Origin: Bacteroidales bacterium UBA4621
Lineage (GTDB): Bacteria > Bacteroidota > Bacteroidia > Bacteroidales > Paludibacteraceae
Direction: 5' to 3'
Length of the DNA: 16,861 nucleotides
NCBI GenBank assembly: GCA_002387325.1
Contig: DGIN01000074.1
Location: 12,501 to 29,361 of the forward strand
Below are positions 6,719 through 14,289 of the stretch, in pieces; position 1 is the first letter of the stretch, and each line of letters begins with the position of its first letter. Made by a program: the position numbers and the translations under genes. The notes under the pieces are model-generated. The model made no database searches, had not been told where the DNA came from, and worked only from the letters and a program-made list of their open reading frames with translations.

Positions 6719-7752
6719 TAGATCTTCCGTGCAATCTCATCGAATATCTTTGCAGCAGGATGCCCCTCTTGCATAGCGATCGGCTCACCGTCATCGCCCG
6801 CTTCGCGGATACTCTGCACCAGTGGAATCTGTCCGAGCAAGGGAACCCCGAGTTCCTCCGCTAGGTTCTTTCCCCCGTCCCGTCCGAAGATGTAATACCG
6901 GTTGTTCGGCAGTTCGGCAGGCGTAAACCACGCCATATTCTCTATGATGCCCAATACCGGCACATTGATTTTCTCGTTCCGGAACATATCCACGCCTTTG
7001 CGTGCGTCCACTAATGCCACCGGTTGCGGTGTCGTTACCACTATCGCCCCTGTCAGATGAAGCAGCGAAACCAAGGTCAGGTGTATGTCCGATGTCCCGG
7101 GCGGCAGGTCTATGAGAAAATAGTCCAACTCGCCCCAGTGTGCATCTTCTATCAGTTGCTTGAGTGCGTTGCTTGCCATACCACCGCGCCATACCACCGC
7201 CGAATTAGGGTCAACAAAGAACCCTATCGACAGCATCTTCACCCCGTACTGCTCTATCGGTTCGATGAGCGTGCGCCCCCCCTCTTCCACCGAAACGGGA
7301 CGGCAGTCCTCGGTATGGAACATCTTCGGCATACTCGGCCCGTGAATGTCCGCGTCAAGCAGCCCCACACGCTTACCCTGCCGCGCCAGCGCAATAGCCA
7401 GGTTGGCGGTAACCGTTGATTTGCCCACACCGCCTTTCCCGCTGTGAATGGCGATGATCTTCTTCGCTTTCAAAGGTGATTTCTCCTCCTGCGGCGACAG
7501 GTTCTGTTTGCGGAATTTCGTATGGATATGTACGGCGGCATTGGCGTCCGCGTATGTCTGTATCGCCACCTCCGCAGCCTTCACCACCGATTTTATAAAC
7601 GGGTCGTTGTCCTTCTCGAAGATAAGCGAGAAACTCACCTCCGGCCCGCTGATGCGGATGTCGTCCTCGAGCATACCGCTCTCTATCAGGTCTTTGCCCG
7701 TCCCCGGATAGCGCACATGGCGCAAAGCGTCTATTATTTGTTGTGGATACAT
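6718..7752 (-). CDS. mrp: Mrp/ApbC iron-sulfur cluster carrier P-loop ATPase
   Basis: A 344-residue cytoplasmic Mrp/NBP35-type ATPase that binds and transfers Fe-S clusters to target proteins. Residues about 1-75 form the MIP18 (DUF59) domain (VRYPGTGKDLIESGMLEDD). The deviant Walker A SGKGGVGKST is at 104-113, followed by GLLDADIHGPSMP and IDLPPGTSD. The usual CxxC near IIENMAWF is absent here: the sequence reads FTPAELPNNRYYIFG. Some Bacteroidales homologues seem to share this. ATG at 7752 (MYPQQIIDAL) is preferred to the in-frame GTG at 7767 because homologues start there. It is the first gene of a pair with the MATE transporter. No consensus promoter is evident upstream. Confidence 0.93.
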   Translation of the reverse strand: MYPQQIIDALRHVRYPGTGKDLIESGMLEDDIRISGPEVSFSLIFEKDNDPFIKSVVKAAEVAIQTYADANAAVHIHTKFRKQNLSPQEEKSPLKAKKIIAIHSGKGGVGKSTVTANLAIALARQGKRVGLLDADIHGPSMPKMFHTEDCRPVSVEEGGRTLIEPIEQYGVKMLSIGFFVDPNSAVVWRGGMASNALKQLIEDAHWGELDYFLIDLPPGTSDIHLTLVSLLHLTGAIVVTTPQPVALVDARKGVDMFRNEKINVPVLGIIENMAWFTPAELPNNRYYIFGRDGGKNLAEELGVPLLGQIPLVQSIREAGDDGEPIAMQEGHPAAKIFDEIARKI

Positions 7753-7760
7753 ATCGCAAC

Positions 7761-7779
7761 GCGGCACATACTATGCCGC
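7761..7779 (-). promoter_or_regulatory. small hairpin just upstream of the mrp start codon
   Basis: gcggca (7761-7766) and tgccgc (7774-7779) pair around a 7-nt loop, ending 8 nt before the mrp ATG. It would lie in the ribosome-loading region of the mRNA. A regulatory role is only a possibility. Confidence 0.3.
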
Positions 7780-7880
7780 AAGATAAATCAATTCAATATA
7801 CATATAATTGCCTTACTTTTCCGCCGTAGGCGAATAAGATTTATGGCAATTTATGGATGTAAAACAAAAGATTTTCTTGG

Positions 7881-7908
7881 ATTTCTTACCGCTTTGCGGC
7901 AAAGGAAC
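7881..7908. repeat. palindromic dispersed repeat, second degenerate copy
   Basis: It shares tttcttNccgctttgcggc and the following aaaggaac with 5272-5297, with two substitutions, and has lost most outer pairing. It lies 26 bp beyond the stop codon of the minus-strand beta-barrel gene, the same kind of position as the first copy. Confidence 0.7.
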
Positions 7909-7934
7909 AAACGCCCACGGTTCTATCCAACTCC

Positions 7935-8486
7935 TTAGAATCTGTAGCGTACTGAAGCCACCAATGCCCAGTCGAAGAACGACAGGTGATAGTTGTCATT
8001 GAACGCCACGCCGTAACCGGGACGGAAATCCAGCGACAAGTCCACCGGCGCATCAAACACTATCTCTGCACCCGCAATGGCGTTCAATCCGAACTTGCCC
8101 AATATGGGCGAATTATTTACATAATTCCCTACGCGCATAGAGTACAATTCGCTGCACAGACCTAAACTCAAACCGCCGCCGGCATACCAGTCCACACGCC
8201 CTTCGTCGAACTCGCCGATGGTGTTCTGATATACCACATTCGGGTTGATTTCAAACGTGTACATACTCGTCTGCCAGGTATAATTGCCATCGCCCCAAAT
8301 GGTAGACATCAGGCGCACACCCAAATCGCCTTGCAAAGCCAGATGCTCCACGCCGAGAACAAACCCTTTGTACGAAACGCCGTACATACTGCCCACCATT
8401 CCGCCGATACTGTTCTTCTTGTAGTCCTGTGCCGGCAATGCGAAAACACACAGACACAGCACTATGGAAAGAATATACTTTTTCAT
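7935..8486 (-). CDS. small outer-membrane beta-barrel protein
   Basis: A 183-residue protein with a Sec signal peptide (MKKYILSIVLCLCVFALPAQ, cleavage probably just before DYKK) and a mature part of alternating hydrophobic and polar strands rich in Gly, Tyr and Asn. It ends in RYRF, a terminal Phe typical of BAM-inserted outer-membrane barrels. Its size suggests an 8-stranded barrel. The role is unknown. It starts 18 bp after the metG stop codon on the same strand, so it is probably co-transcribed with metG. The gap is made of a 7-bp tandem repeat. A degenerate palindromic repeat follows its stop codon. Confidence 0.82.
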   Translation of the reverse strand: MKKYILSIVLCLCVFALPAQDYKKNSIGGMVGSMYGVSYKGFVLGVEHLALQGDLGVRLMSTIWGDGNYTWQTSMYTFEINPNVVYQNTIGEFDEGRVDWYAGGGLSLGLCSELYSMRVGNYVNNSPILGKFGLNAIAGAEIVFDAPVDLSLDFRPGYGVAFNDNYHLSFFDWALVASVRYRF

Positions 8487-8489
8487 ATA

Positions 8490-8508
8490 ATTACAAATTA
8501 CAAATTAC
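8490..8508 (-). repeat. 7-bp tandem repeat bridging metG and the beta-barrel gene
   Basis: On the plus strand attacaa occurs at 8490-8496 and 8497-8503, then attac at 8504-8508. It includes the metG TAA stop and fills the spacer ahead of the next start codon, giving the A/T-rich upstream context that Bacteroidota genes use in place of a Shine-Dalgarno site. Confidence 0.75.
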
Positions 8509-10580
8509 CCTACGGCTGCCCCGTTCTTTACCGGTGCGGACACTGTCGTTACCACCAATTTGCCGTCTGCATCCACTGCCGACAATATCATTCCTTCCGA
8601 TTCGATGCCCATCATCTTGCGCGGCGGGAAGTTGGCAATAAACAGCACCTGTTTGCCCACCAGCACTGACGGGTCGGGGTAACTCTGCGCAATGCCTGAC
8701 AGTATCGTGCGCCCGCCCATACCATCGTCTATTCGGAACTGCAGCAACCGGTCGGATTTCTTTACGTTCCCGCACGCCAACACCGTACCTACACGTATAT
8801 CCGCTTTGCCGAAGTCGTCTATGGTCGTGGCGGCTTTTATCTCCGTCGGACGCCAGTTCTTCAATGCCTCGGCCTGTGCTGCGGCTTCGTTCTCCGCTTT
8901 GATACGTGCCAGGCGGTTGAGTTGCGCCTGAATGGCTTCGTCCTCTATCTTCTCAAATAGCAGCGACACCTCGCCCAATGTGTGTCCGGCGGGCAACAGG
9001 TCAATCGACCCTAATTGTACCCACTCGGCGTGCTTTATATTCAGCATCTTGCGCAGTTTCGCCGACGAGAACGGCAGGAAAGGCTCGAACGCAATACTCA
9101 GGTTGGCGGCAATCTGCAACGCCACGTTCAGCACCGTCGCTGTACGCGCCATATCCGTCTTGGCGAGTTTCCACGGCTCCATATCCGCCAGATACTTGTT
9201 GCCGACACGTGCGAGGTTCATCGCCTCTTTCTGCGCATCGCGGAAACGGAAATTATTGAGCAACTCCTCCAACTGTCCTTTGATATTGCAAAAATCCGCT
9301 ATCGTCTGACGGTCGTACTCGGTCAGTTCACCGGCTGCCGGCACCTTGCCGCCGAAGTACTTGCCGGTCAGCACCAACGCGCGGTTTACAAAGTTGCCGT
9401 ATATCGCTACCAACTCGTTGTTGTTGCGGGCTTGGAAATCCGCCCACGTAAAGTCGTTGTCTTTCGTCTCCGGCGCATTGGCGGTCAGCACATAGCGCAA
9501 CACGTCCTGTTTGCCCGGGAAATCGACAAGGTACTCGTTGAGCCATACCGCCCAGTTGCGCGAGGTCGAAATCTTGTCGCCCTCTAGGTTCAGAAACTCG
9601 TTGGCAGGCACGTTGTCGGGCAATATATACGACCCGTCCGCTTTCAGCATGGCGGGGAACACGATGCAGTGGAATACGATGTTGTCCTTGCCGATGAAGT
9701 GTATCAGCCTGGTGCTGTCGTCTTTCCACCATGTCTCCCATTTGCCGTATTTCTCAGGCTGGGCGTCGCATAGTTCCTTCGTGTTCGAGATGTAGCCGAT
9801 CGGCGCGTCGAACCATACGTACAGCACCTTGCCTTCCGCCCCCTCTACGGGCACGGGGATACCCCAGTCCAAGTCGCGCGTTACGGCACGCGGCTTCAGT
9901 CCGCCGTCCAGCCACGACTTGCACTGCCCGTACACATTCGGACGCCACTCTTTGTGGTCTTCCAGTATCCATTTCTCGAGCCATTGCTGGTACTGGTCAA
10001 GCGGCAGATACCAGTGTGTCGTCTCTTTCTTCGTCAGCGGGTTGCCGTTTACGGCGTTGTACGGGTTGATCAGTTCGTCCGGCGATAGCGTCGCACCGCA
10101 TTTCTCGCACTGGTCGCCGTAAGCCCCTTGCGCATGGCAGCGAGGGCACTCGCCGCGGATATTCCTATCGGTCAGAAACTCCTGCGTCTCGGGGTCGTAG
10201 AACTGCTCCGTCGTCTTTTGGATGAACTTCCCGTTGTCGTATAGTTTGCGGAAATAGTCCGACGCAAACCGCTGGTGTATCTTGCTCGTGGTGCGCGAAT
10301 AGATGTCAAACGAGATACCGAACTGCTCGAATGAGGTCTTGATCAGGTTGTGGTACCGGTCCACTACCTCTTGCGTGGTGATCCCCTCCTTGCGGGCGCG
10401 GATCGTTACGGGCACACCATGCTCGTCGCTACCGCCCACAAACAGCACTTGCTCCCCGCGCAGACGCAGGTAGCGCACATAAATATCCGCAGGCACATAT
10501 ACGCCGGCCAAGTGGCCGATATGCACCGGTCCGTTGGCATACGGCAGGGCTGCGGTAACTAAAGTTCGTTCAAAAGCCAT
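8505..10580 (-). CDS. metG: methionyl-tRNA synthetase with C-terminal tRNA-binding domain
   Basis: A 691-residue cytoplasmic enzyme that charges tRNA-Met with methionine at the expense of ATP. The class I HIGH motif is at 20-23 (NGPVHIGH) and the KMSKS equivalent is KISTS at 336-340. A zinc knuckle has cysteines 145, 148, 158 and 161 (CPRCHAQGAYGDQCEKCG). The catalytic Rossmann core and anticodon-binding helices run to about 560. Residues 585-691 (IDDFGKADIRVGTVL, then FPPRKMMGIESEGM) form the EMAP/Trbp111 OB-fold for tRNA binding and dimerisation. Length and domain order are as in other Bacteroidales. It is the first gene of a probable two-gene transcript with the beta-barrel protein, from the promoter at 10655-10686. 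Confidence 0.98.
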   Translation of the reverse strand: MAFERTLVTAALPYANGPVHIGHLAGVYVPADIYVRYLRLRGEQVLFVGGSDEHGVPVTIRARKEGITTQEVVDRYHNLIKTSFEQFGISFDIYSRTTSKIHQRFASDYFRKLYDNGKFIQKTTEQFYDPETQEFLTDRNIRGECPRCHAQGAYGDQCEKCGATLSPDELINPYNAVNGNPLTKKETTHWYLPLDQYQQWLEKWILEDHKEWRPNVYGQCKSWLDGGLKPRAVTRDLDWGIPVPVEGAEGKVLYVWFDAPIGYISNTKELCDAQPEKYGKWETWWKDDSTRLIHFIGKDNIVFHCIVFPAMLKADGSYILPDNVPANEFLNLEGDKISTSRNWAVWLNEYLVDFPGKQDVLRYVLTANAPETKDNDFTWADFQARNNNELVAIYGNFVNRALVLTGKYFGGKVPAAGELTEYDRQTIADFCNIKGQLEELLNNFRFRDAQKEAMNLARVGNKYLADMEPWKLAKTDMARTATVLNVALQIAANLSIAFEPFLPFSSAKLRKMLNIKHAEWVQLGSIDLLPAGHTLGEVSLLFEKIEDEAIQAQLNRLARIKAENEAAAQAEALKNWRPTEIKAATTIDDFGKADIRVGTVLACGNVKKSDRLLQFRIDDGMGGRTILSGIAQSYPDPSVLVGKQVLFIANFPPRKMMGIESEGMILSAVDADGKLVVTTVSAPVKNGAAVG

Positions 10581-10654
10581 ATCAGTTTAATTGCAGTTGG
10601 TTATGGTTTATGCTCAATGCTATTGCAAGTCTCTGCAAATACATTTCAAGCCTG

Positions 10655-10686
10655 CAAAGTTACTGCTTTTTTTTGATATACACAAA
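10655..10686 (-). promoter_or_regulatory. Bacteroidota-type promoter for metG
   Basis: On the minus strand TTTG (10686-10683) and TAACTTTG (10662-10655) are separated by exactly 20 bp. The spacer contains a run of eight A's. Transcription would start about 70 nt ahead of the metG ATG. Confidence 0.82.
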
Positions 10687-10703
10687 TTGATGTTCCGTCC
10701 GCT

Positions 10704-10865
10704 ATGGCAAACATATTTTATCGTATCCGTTCCCGCGATTGGGCGATGCCGTTGCAGCGGGATATGTCTGCGGAGGAGTATCAGTCATTTTTTTTCAGTC
10801 GTATATGTCATACAGGGGGGGGGCATTTTTCGTTTCGTGTTGATACAATGCTTATCTTTTCGTAA
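10704..10865 (+). CDS. possible small protein with homopolymer runs, or a gene remnant
   Basis: A 53-residue frame beginning MANIFYRIRSRDWAMPLQRD, with Bacteroidales-like codon use in its first 30 codons (MSAEEYQSF follows). Downstream it runs through T8 (10788-10795) and G9 (10815-10823) and then into less protein-like sequence up to TAA. With one G fewer, the frame would instead run to a stop at 10906-10908. No family is recognised and no promoter is seen directly upstream. It may be a phase-variable small gene, the frameshifted remnant of a longer gene, or chance. Apart from this ORF, the gap 10581-11073 holds only the metG promoter and a candidate promoter for the next gene. Confidence 0.3.
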   Translation: MANIFYRIRSRDWAMPLQRDMSAEEYQSFFFSRICHTGGGHFSFRVDTMLIFS

Positions 10866-10994
10866 CATTTCGGAAGATTTATTTCTGCATGATGGAATAT
10901 GTAAGTAGGTGATTGTTAGCTTGTTGGTGGTATATGGCAGTATTTTGTGTTGTTGAGCATATTTTTGTTTCAAAAACAAAAGAAAGAAAAAAAG

Positions 10995-11002
10995 TAATTT
11001 TG
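10995..11002 (+). promoter_or_regulatory. probable -7 element for the beta-helix/phosphoesterase gene
   Basis: TAATTTTG matches TAnnTTTG and lies 71 bp before the start codon at 11074. The upstream partner is weak: TTTG occurs at 10964-10967, which is 27 bp away and not the usual 19-21. Confidence 0.5.
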
Positions 11003-11073
11003 CACCGGAATAAAATACCGCTTTGTTTATATCCAAACCAATTCTCAAATCACTCAGTCAACTCTTAACCCGA

Positions 11074-14000
11074 ATGAAAAAAAACTGTTTCCTCTTTCTG
11101 TCGGCTGCCTTGCTCGCAGCAACTCTTTCTGCGCAAGCAGCGGTAATCCATGTTGCTCCCGGTGCTACCGGAAACGGCAAAGCATGGGATAACGCACTCG
11201 GTTCTGTCAAAACCGCCGTCAACAACGCCCAAAAAGGCGACACTGTCAAAGTGGCTGCCGGTGTATGGAACGAGCAAATCGTTGTCAAAGACGGTGTATC
11301 CGTCAAGGGCGGCTACGATGCCGCTACCGGCAAACGGGACATAGAGAAGAATCCGACCGTAATAGACGGGACGGGGCTCGGCACCTATATCCTTATCAAA
11401 TATGACGTGGCTTGCACGACCCCTACTTATATAGACGGCATCACTTTCCGAAATGCGCAGCACGCACAATCGTACGGCTGCGGCTATTTGCGCAAGAATG
11501 TAATTGTGAATAATTGTGTCATCACGGAGTGTGCAGGCAGCAAAATCGGTGCTTTCTACAACGATGGCGGCACTATCAGCAACTGTGTCATCGAATTATG
11601 CTCCGCCGGCGATGATGCCACCGTGCGCAACAACGGAGGACTCATACAAAACACTGTATTCCGTGGCAACCAAGGCAAATTCGGTGCTGCCGTGTACAAC
11701 GAAAACGGTGGCAGAATGGAAAACTGCCTGGTACACAACAACACCGCTTCGGTAACAGCGTGGCCTAACTCGGGCGGAGCGTACAACCCGACCGGCTCTA
11801 TCATCAACTGCACCTTTGCCTGCAACTACGGCAGCCAGTATGCCGGTTTGCACAGCGACGGCGTATGTATCAACACCATCACGTGGAACAACCTGCCCGA
11901 AGAGGGTTTCGGCGACCCTGCTAACTATGTAGCCGACACCAGCCGCCTGTCAGGCAAGAACGCTTCGGACGACGGCTTCGCATATGCCTACTCCGCTATG
12001 AAACTCGACCGGCAGAATATGGCTGCCAAAGGACCGCAGTTCAAGGCACCGACACATTTTGTGGGCGTACCGGTCAGCGATGCGGACATCGCCGCTATGC
12101 GTGCTGCCGATTTTTCGCTGATGAGTACCTCCAAACTCATCGACCTCGGGCAGACAAAAGGCGCAACTGCCGTAGACATAGAGGGTACCGGGCGTCCGTT
12201 GGGCAAAGGTGTAGATGTAGGTGCTTACGAATACAACCCTTCCGCTCCGACCGTGAAAGTATCGGGTGTCGCCATCACGCTTGACACCCTCCGTATCGTA
12301 GAGGAGCAGCAGGCATGGCTTGCCGCTGTCATCACCCCGAAGAACGCTTCCGACAAGCAGATCACGTGGGCGTCAGCCGACAAGAAGATCGCCACCGTCA
12401 GCGACGAGGGGCAGGTCACCGGCATCAGCATAGGCAAGACCATCGTTACCGTAACCACCAAAGACGGCAACAAGAAAGCATCCTGTGTCGTAGTGGTGGA
12501 CGCCAAACCGGTGGTCATCATTCATCATGAGGTACTCGCAGCAGACTCGCTCTACCCGATGGCAAACTATACTATCCCGTCGTTCATTCCGTTCTGGGTA
12601 GCCAAAGAGGCGGCACGCAGGGACAGCACCGAGGAGAACCTGCAAACCATGCGCGATGCCATTCCCACCCTTGTGGACAAAGCATACCCCTATTGCGTGG
12701 TAGTCAATATAAACGGCGACCCGACGACACAGATGGGCTTTGCGTGGTTCACCAACGAGGGACAGAATGCGGGCAAAGTGCAACTGGTAGCCCAAGCCGA
12801 TGCCACCGAAGCCGACTTCGGAAACAACGCCTTGGAGTTCAACGCCACACCTACCACCACCAAGCCGTTGCGCTATGCCGTAAGTATGAGCGGCATCATC
12901 AAGGCTACGGGTATGCCCACCAAAACCGCTTACCGCTATGTGAGCCACAAGGTGTTAGCCACAGGGTTGCAACCGAACACCACCTACTCATACCGTGTCG
13001 GCACCGACAATGCATGGAGCGACATCCGCACTTTTACCACCGCTCCCGCTGACAAAGAGACATTCTCGTTCCTCTATATGACCGACTCCCACCTGCAGGA
13101 CGAGGAGTATGTCAGCAAGGCGGAGCAATGTGCGCTGACCGCCGCCAAATACTCCTCCGATGCGCGTTTCCTGCTTTTCCCCGGCGACTTTGTCGAAACC
13201 GGTACTGCCGACAACTCCGAATGGGAATGGGAACGTTGGTTTGAACGTTCCATGCGACCTATGCTCAATATAATGCCCTGCGTGCCGACCGACGGCAACC
13301 ACGACGACTCCCCCAACCTCAACTATTCCTACCACTTCAATACCGACAATACCTTCAAAAGCAATGCGAAGATAAAGCCGCAGTTTGACGGTACTACCTA
13401 TTCGTTTGTTTACGGTGATGTTCTGTTCCTTGTCTATAGCCATCAGGACTATTGGAAAGGGCAGTACAATATCCTTTCCGGTACATGCGCTTACCTGCAA
13501 AACGATGTGGCACAATGGATGCGCCGCGAGGTAGCCAAACACCCCAACACCAAATGGCGCGTGGCATTGGTACACAAGAACCTGTTCTGCGGCAGCGGAC
13601 ACCAGATTGACGAGGAGTCGCAACTCTTCCGTGCCATACTGATGCCGGTATTCAAAGAACTGCATATCGACCTCGTTCTGCAAGGGCACGACCACACCTA
13701 CGAGGTGATAGGTCCTGTCAACCCCGAGGACAAGACCCCGCTTCTTGCTGACATCAGTGGCGTGAAAACCGTAGAGCAGGACGCTTCCGTGAATATGACT
13801 GGCAAAGAGGGCGGCGTTTTCCGCACCGACAACGGTACGCTCTACTTCGTGGGCGCTACCTGCGGGCGCAAACGCTACTATCCCTACAGCAAAGAGGAGA
13901 TGGACGCCAACTACGACAAGACCAAAGTCGCCAACTACTACGACCTGTTTACGGGCAAGTTCGGGCAGCCGGGCGCACCCGCTTACTCGGAGATAACCGT

Positions 14001-14244
14001 CAATGCCGACTCTATGGTGGTGTCCACCTACAAGACCTCGGTCTTCAAGACCCGCCAACTCTATGACGAGATAGTTATCAAACGCGATGCGGACAATACC
14101 TATCTTGATATCAACACGCTGCCTGCCGAGACACACAATGATGTCTTCAAAACACTCTACAAAGGGCAGTTGCTGATTGCCAAAGGGCAGGATTTATACG
14201 ACATTCTCGGACGCAAATACTCCCGTACTGCCTTGAAACAGTAA
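11074..14244 (+). CDS. secreted beta-helix / Ig-like / metallophosphoesterase fusion protein
   Basis: A 1056-residue secreted protein. The signal peptide is about 1-22 (cleavage near AQA). Residues about 24-390 are a right-handed beta-helix ending in the choice-of-anchor Q motif GRPLGKGVDVGAYEY. About 395-478 is a BIG2 Ig-like domain (VSGVAITLDTLRIV, ATVSDEGQVTGI). About 539-658 resembles the FN3-like N-terminal domain of purple acid phosphatases (YRVGTDNAWSDIRTFTTAP). From about 662 comes a calcineurin-like phosphoesterase with all expected metal ligands: D671-x-H673, G704-D705, G741-N742-H743-D744, H834, and G871-H872-x-H874. The final 30 residues (YKGQLLIAKGQDLYDILGRK) resemble the short tail of the next protein. 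The likely activity is phosphoester hydrolysis at the cell surface; the substrate is unknown. ATG 11074 is chosen over 11023 because the signal peptide begins there. The next gene starts 45 bp downstream. Confidence 0.9.
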   Translation: MKKNCFLFLSAALLAATLSAQAAVIHVAPGATGNGKAWDNALGSVKTAVNNAQKGDTVKVAAGVWNEQIVVKDGVSVKGGYDAATGKRDIEKNPTVIDGTGLGTYILIKYDVACTTPTYIDGITFRNAQHAQSYGCGYLRKNVIVNNCVITECAGSKIGAFYNDGGTISNCVIELCSAGDDATVRNNGGLIQNTVFRGNQGKFGAAVYNENGGRMENCLVHNNTASVTAWPNSGGAYNPTGSIINCTFACNYGSQYAGLHSDGVCINTITWNNLPEEGFGDPANYVADTSRLSGKNASDDGFAYAYSAMKLDRQNMAAKGPQFKAPTHFVGVPVSDADIAAMRAADFSLMSTSKLIDLGQTKGATAVDIEGTGRPLGKGVDVGAYEYNPSAPTVKVSGVAITLDTLRIVEEQQAWLAAVITPKNASDKQITWASADKKIATVSDEGQVTGISIGKTIVTVTTKDGNKKASCVVVVDAKPVVIIHHEVLAADSLYPMANYTIPSFIPFWVAKEAARRDSTEENLQTMRDAIPTLVDKAYPYCVVVNINGDPTTQMGFAWFTNEGQNAGKVQLVAQADATEADFGNNALEFNATPTTTKPLRYAVSMSGIIKATGMPTKTAYRYVSHKVLATGLQPNTTYSYRVGTDNAWSDIRTFTTAPADKETFSFLYMTDSHLQDEEYVSKAEQCALTAAKYSSDARFLLFPGDFVETGTADNSEWEWERWFERSMRPMLNIMPCVPTDGNHDDSPNLNYSYHFNTDNTFKSNAKIKPQFDGTTYSFVYGDVLFLVYSHQDYWKGQYNILSGTCAYLQNDVAQWMRREVAKHPNTKWRVALVHKNLFCGSGHQIDEESQLFRAILMPVFKELHIDLVLQGHDHTYEVIGPVNPEDKTPLLADISGVKTVEQDASVNMTGKEGGVFRTDNGTLYFVGATCGRKRYYPYSKEEMDANYDKTKVANYYDLFTGKFGQPGAPAYSEITVNADSMVVSTYKTSVFKTRQLYDEIVIKRDADNTYLDINTLPAETHNDVFKTLYKGQLLIAKGQDLYDILGRKYSRTALKQ

Positions 14245-14289
14245 AGTCCTTGAGGTCTTTATTTTGCAAACCCTATAAAACATCATAAT

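Noticed and set aside
7753..7767. GTG start for mrp five codons upstream
   Set aside because: The extra residues PRCD are not part of the family's N-terminus, and the GTG lies beside or inside a small hairpin; the ATG at 7752 fits homologues.
10581..11073. tRNA gene in the divergent spacer
   Set aside because: No cloverleaf, T-loop GTTCGA-type or CCA end is visible; only promoters and a small ORF are seen.
12988..14136. Minus-strand frame of 382 codons opposite the phosphoesterase
   Set aside because: The sense strand carries all metal-binding motifs; the antisense frame has no recognisable domain.
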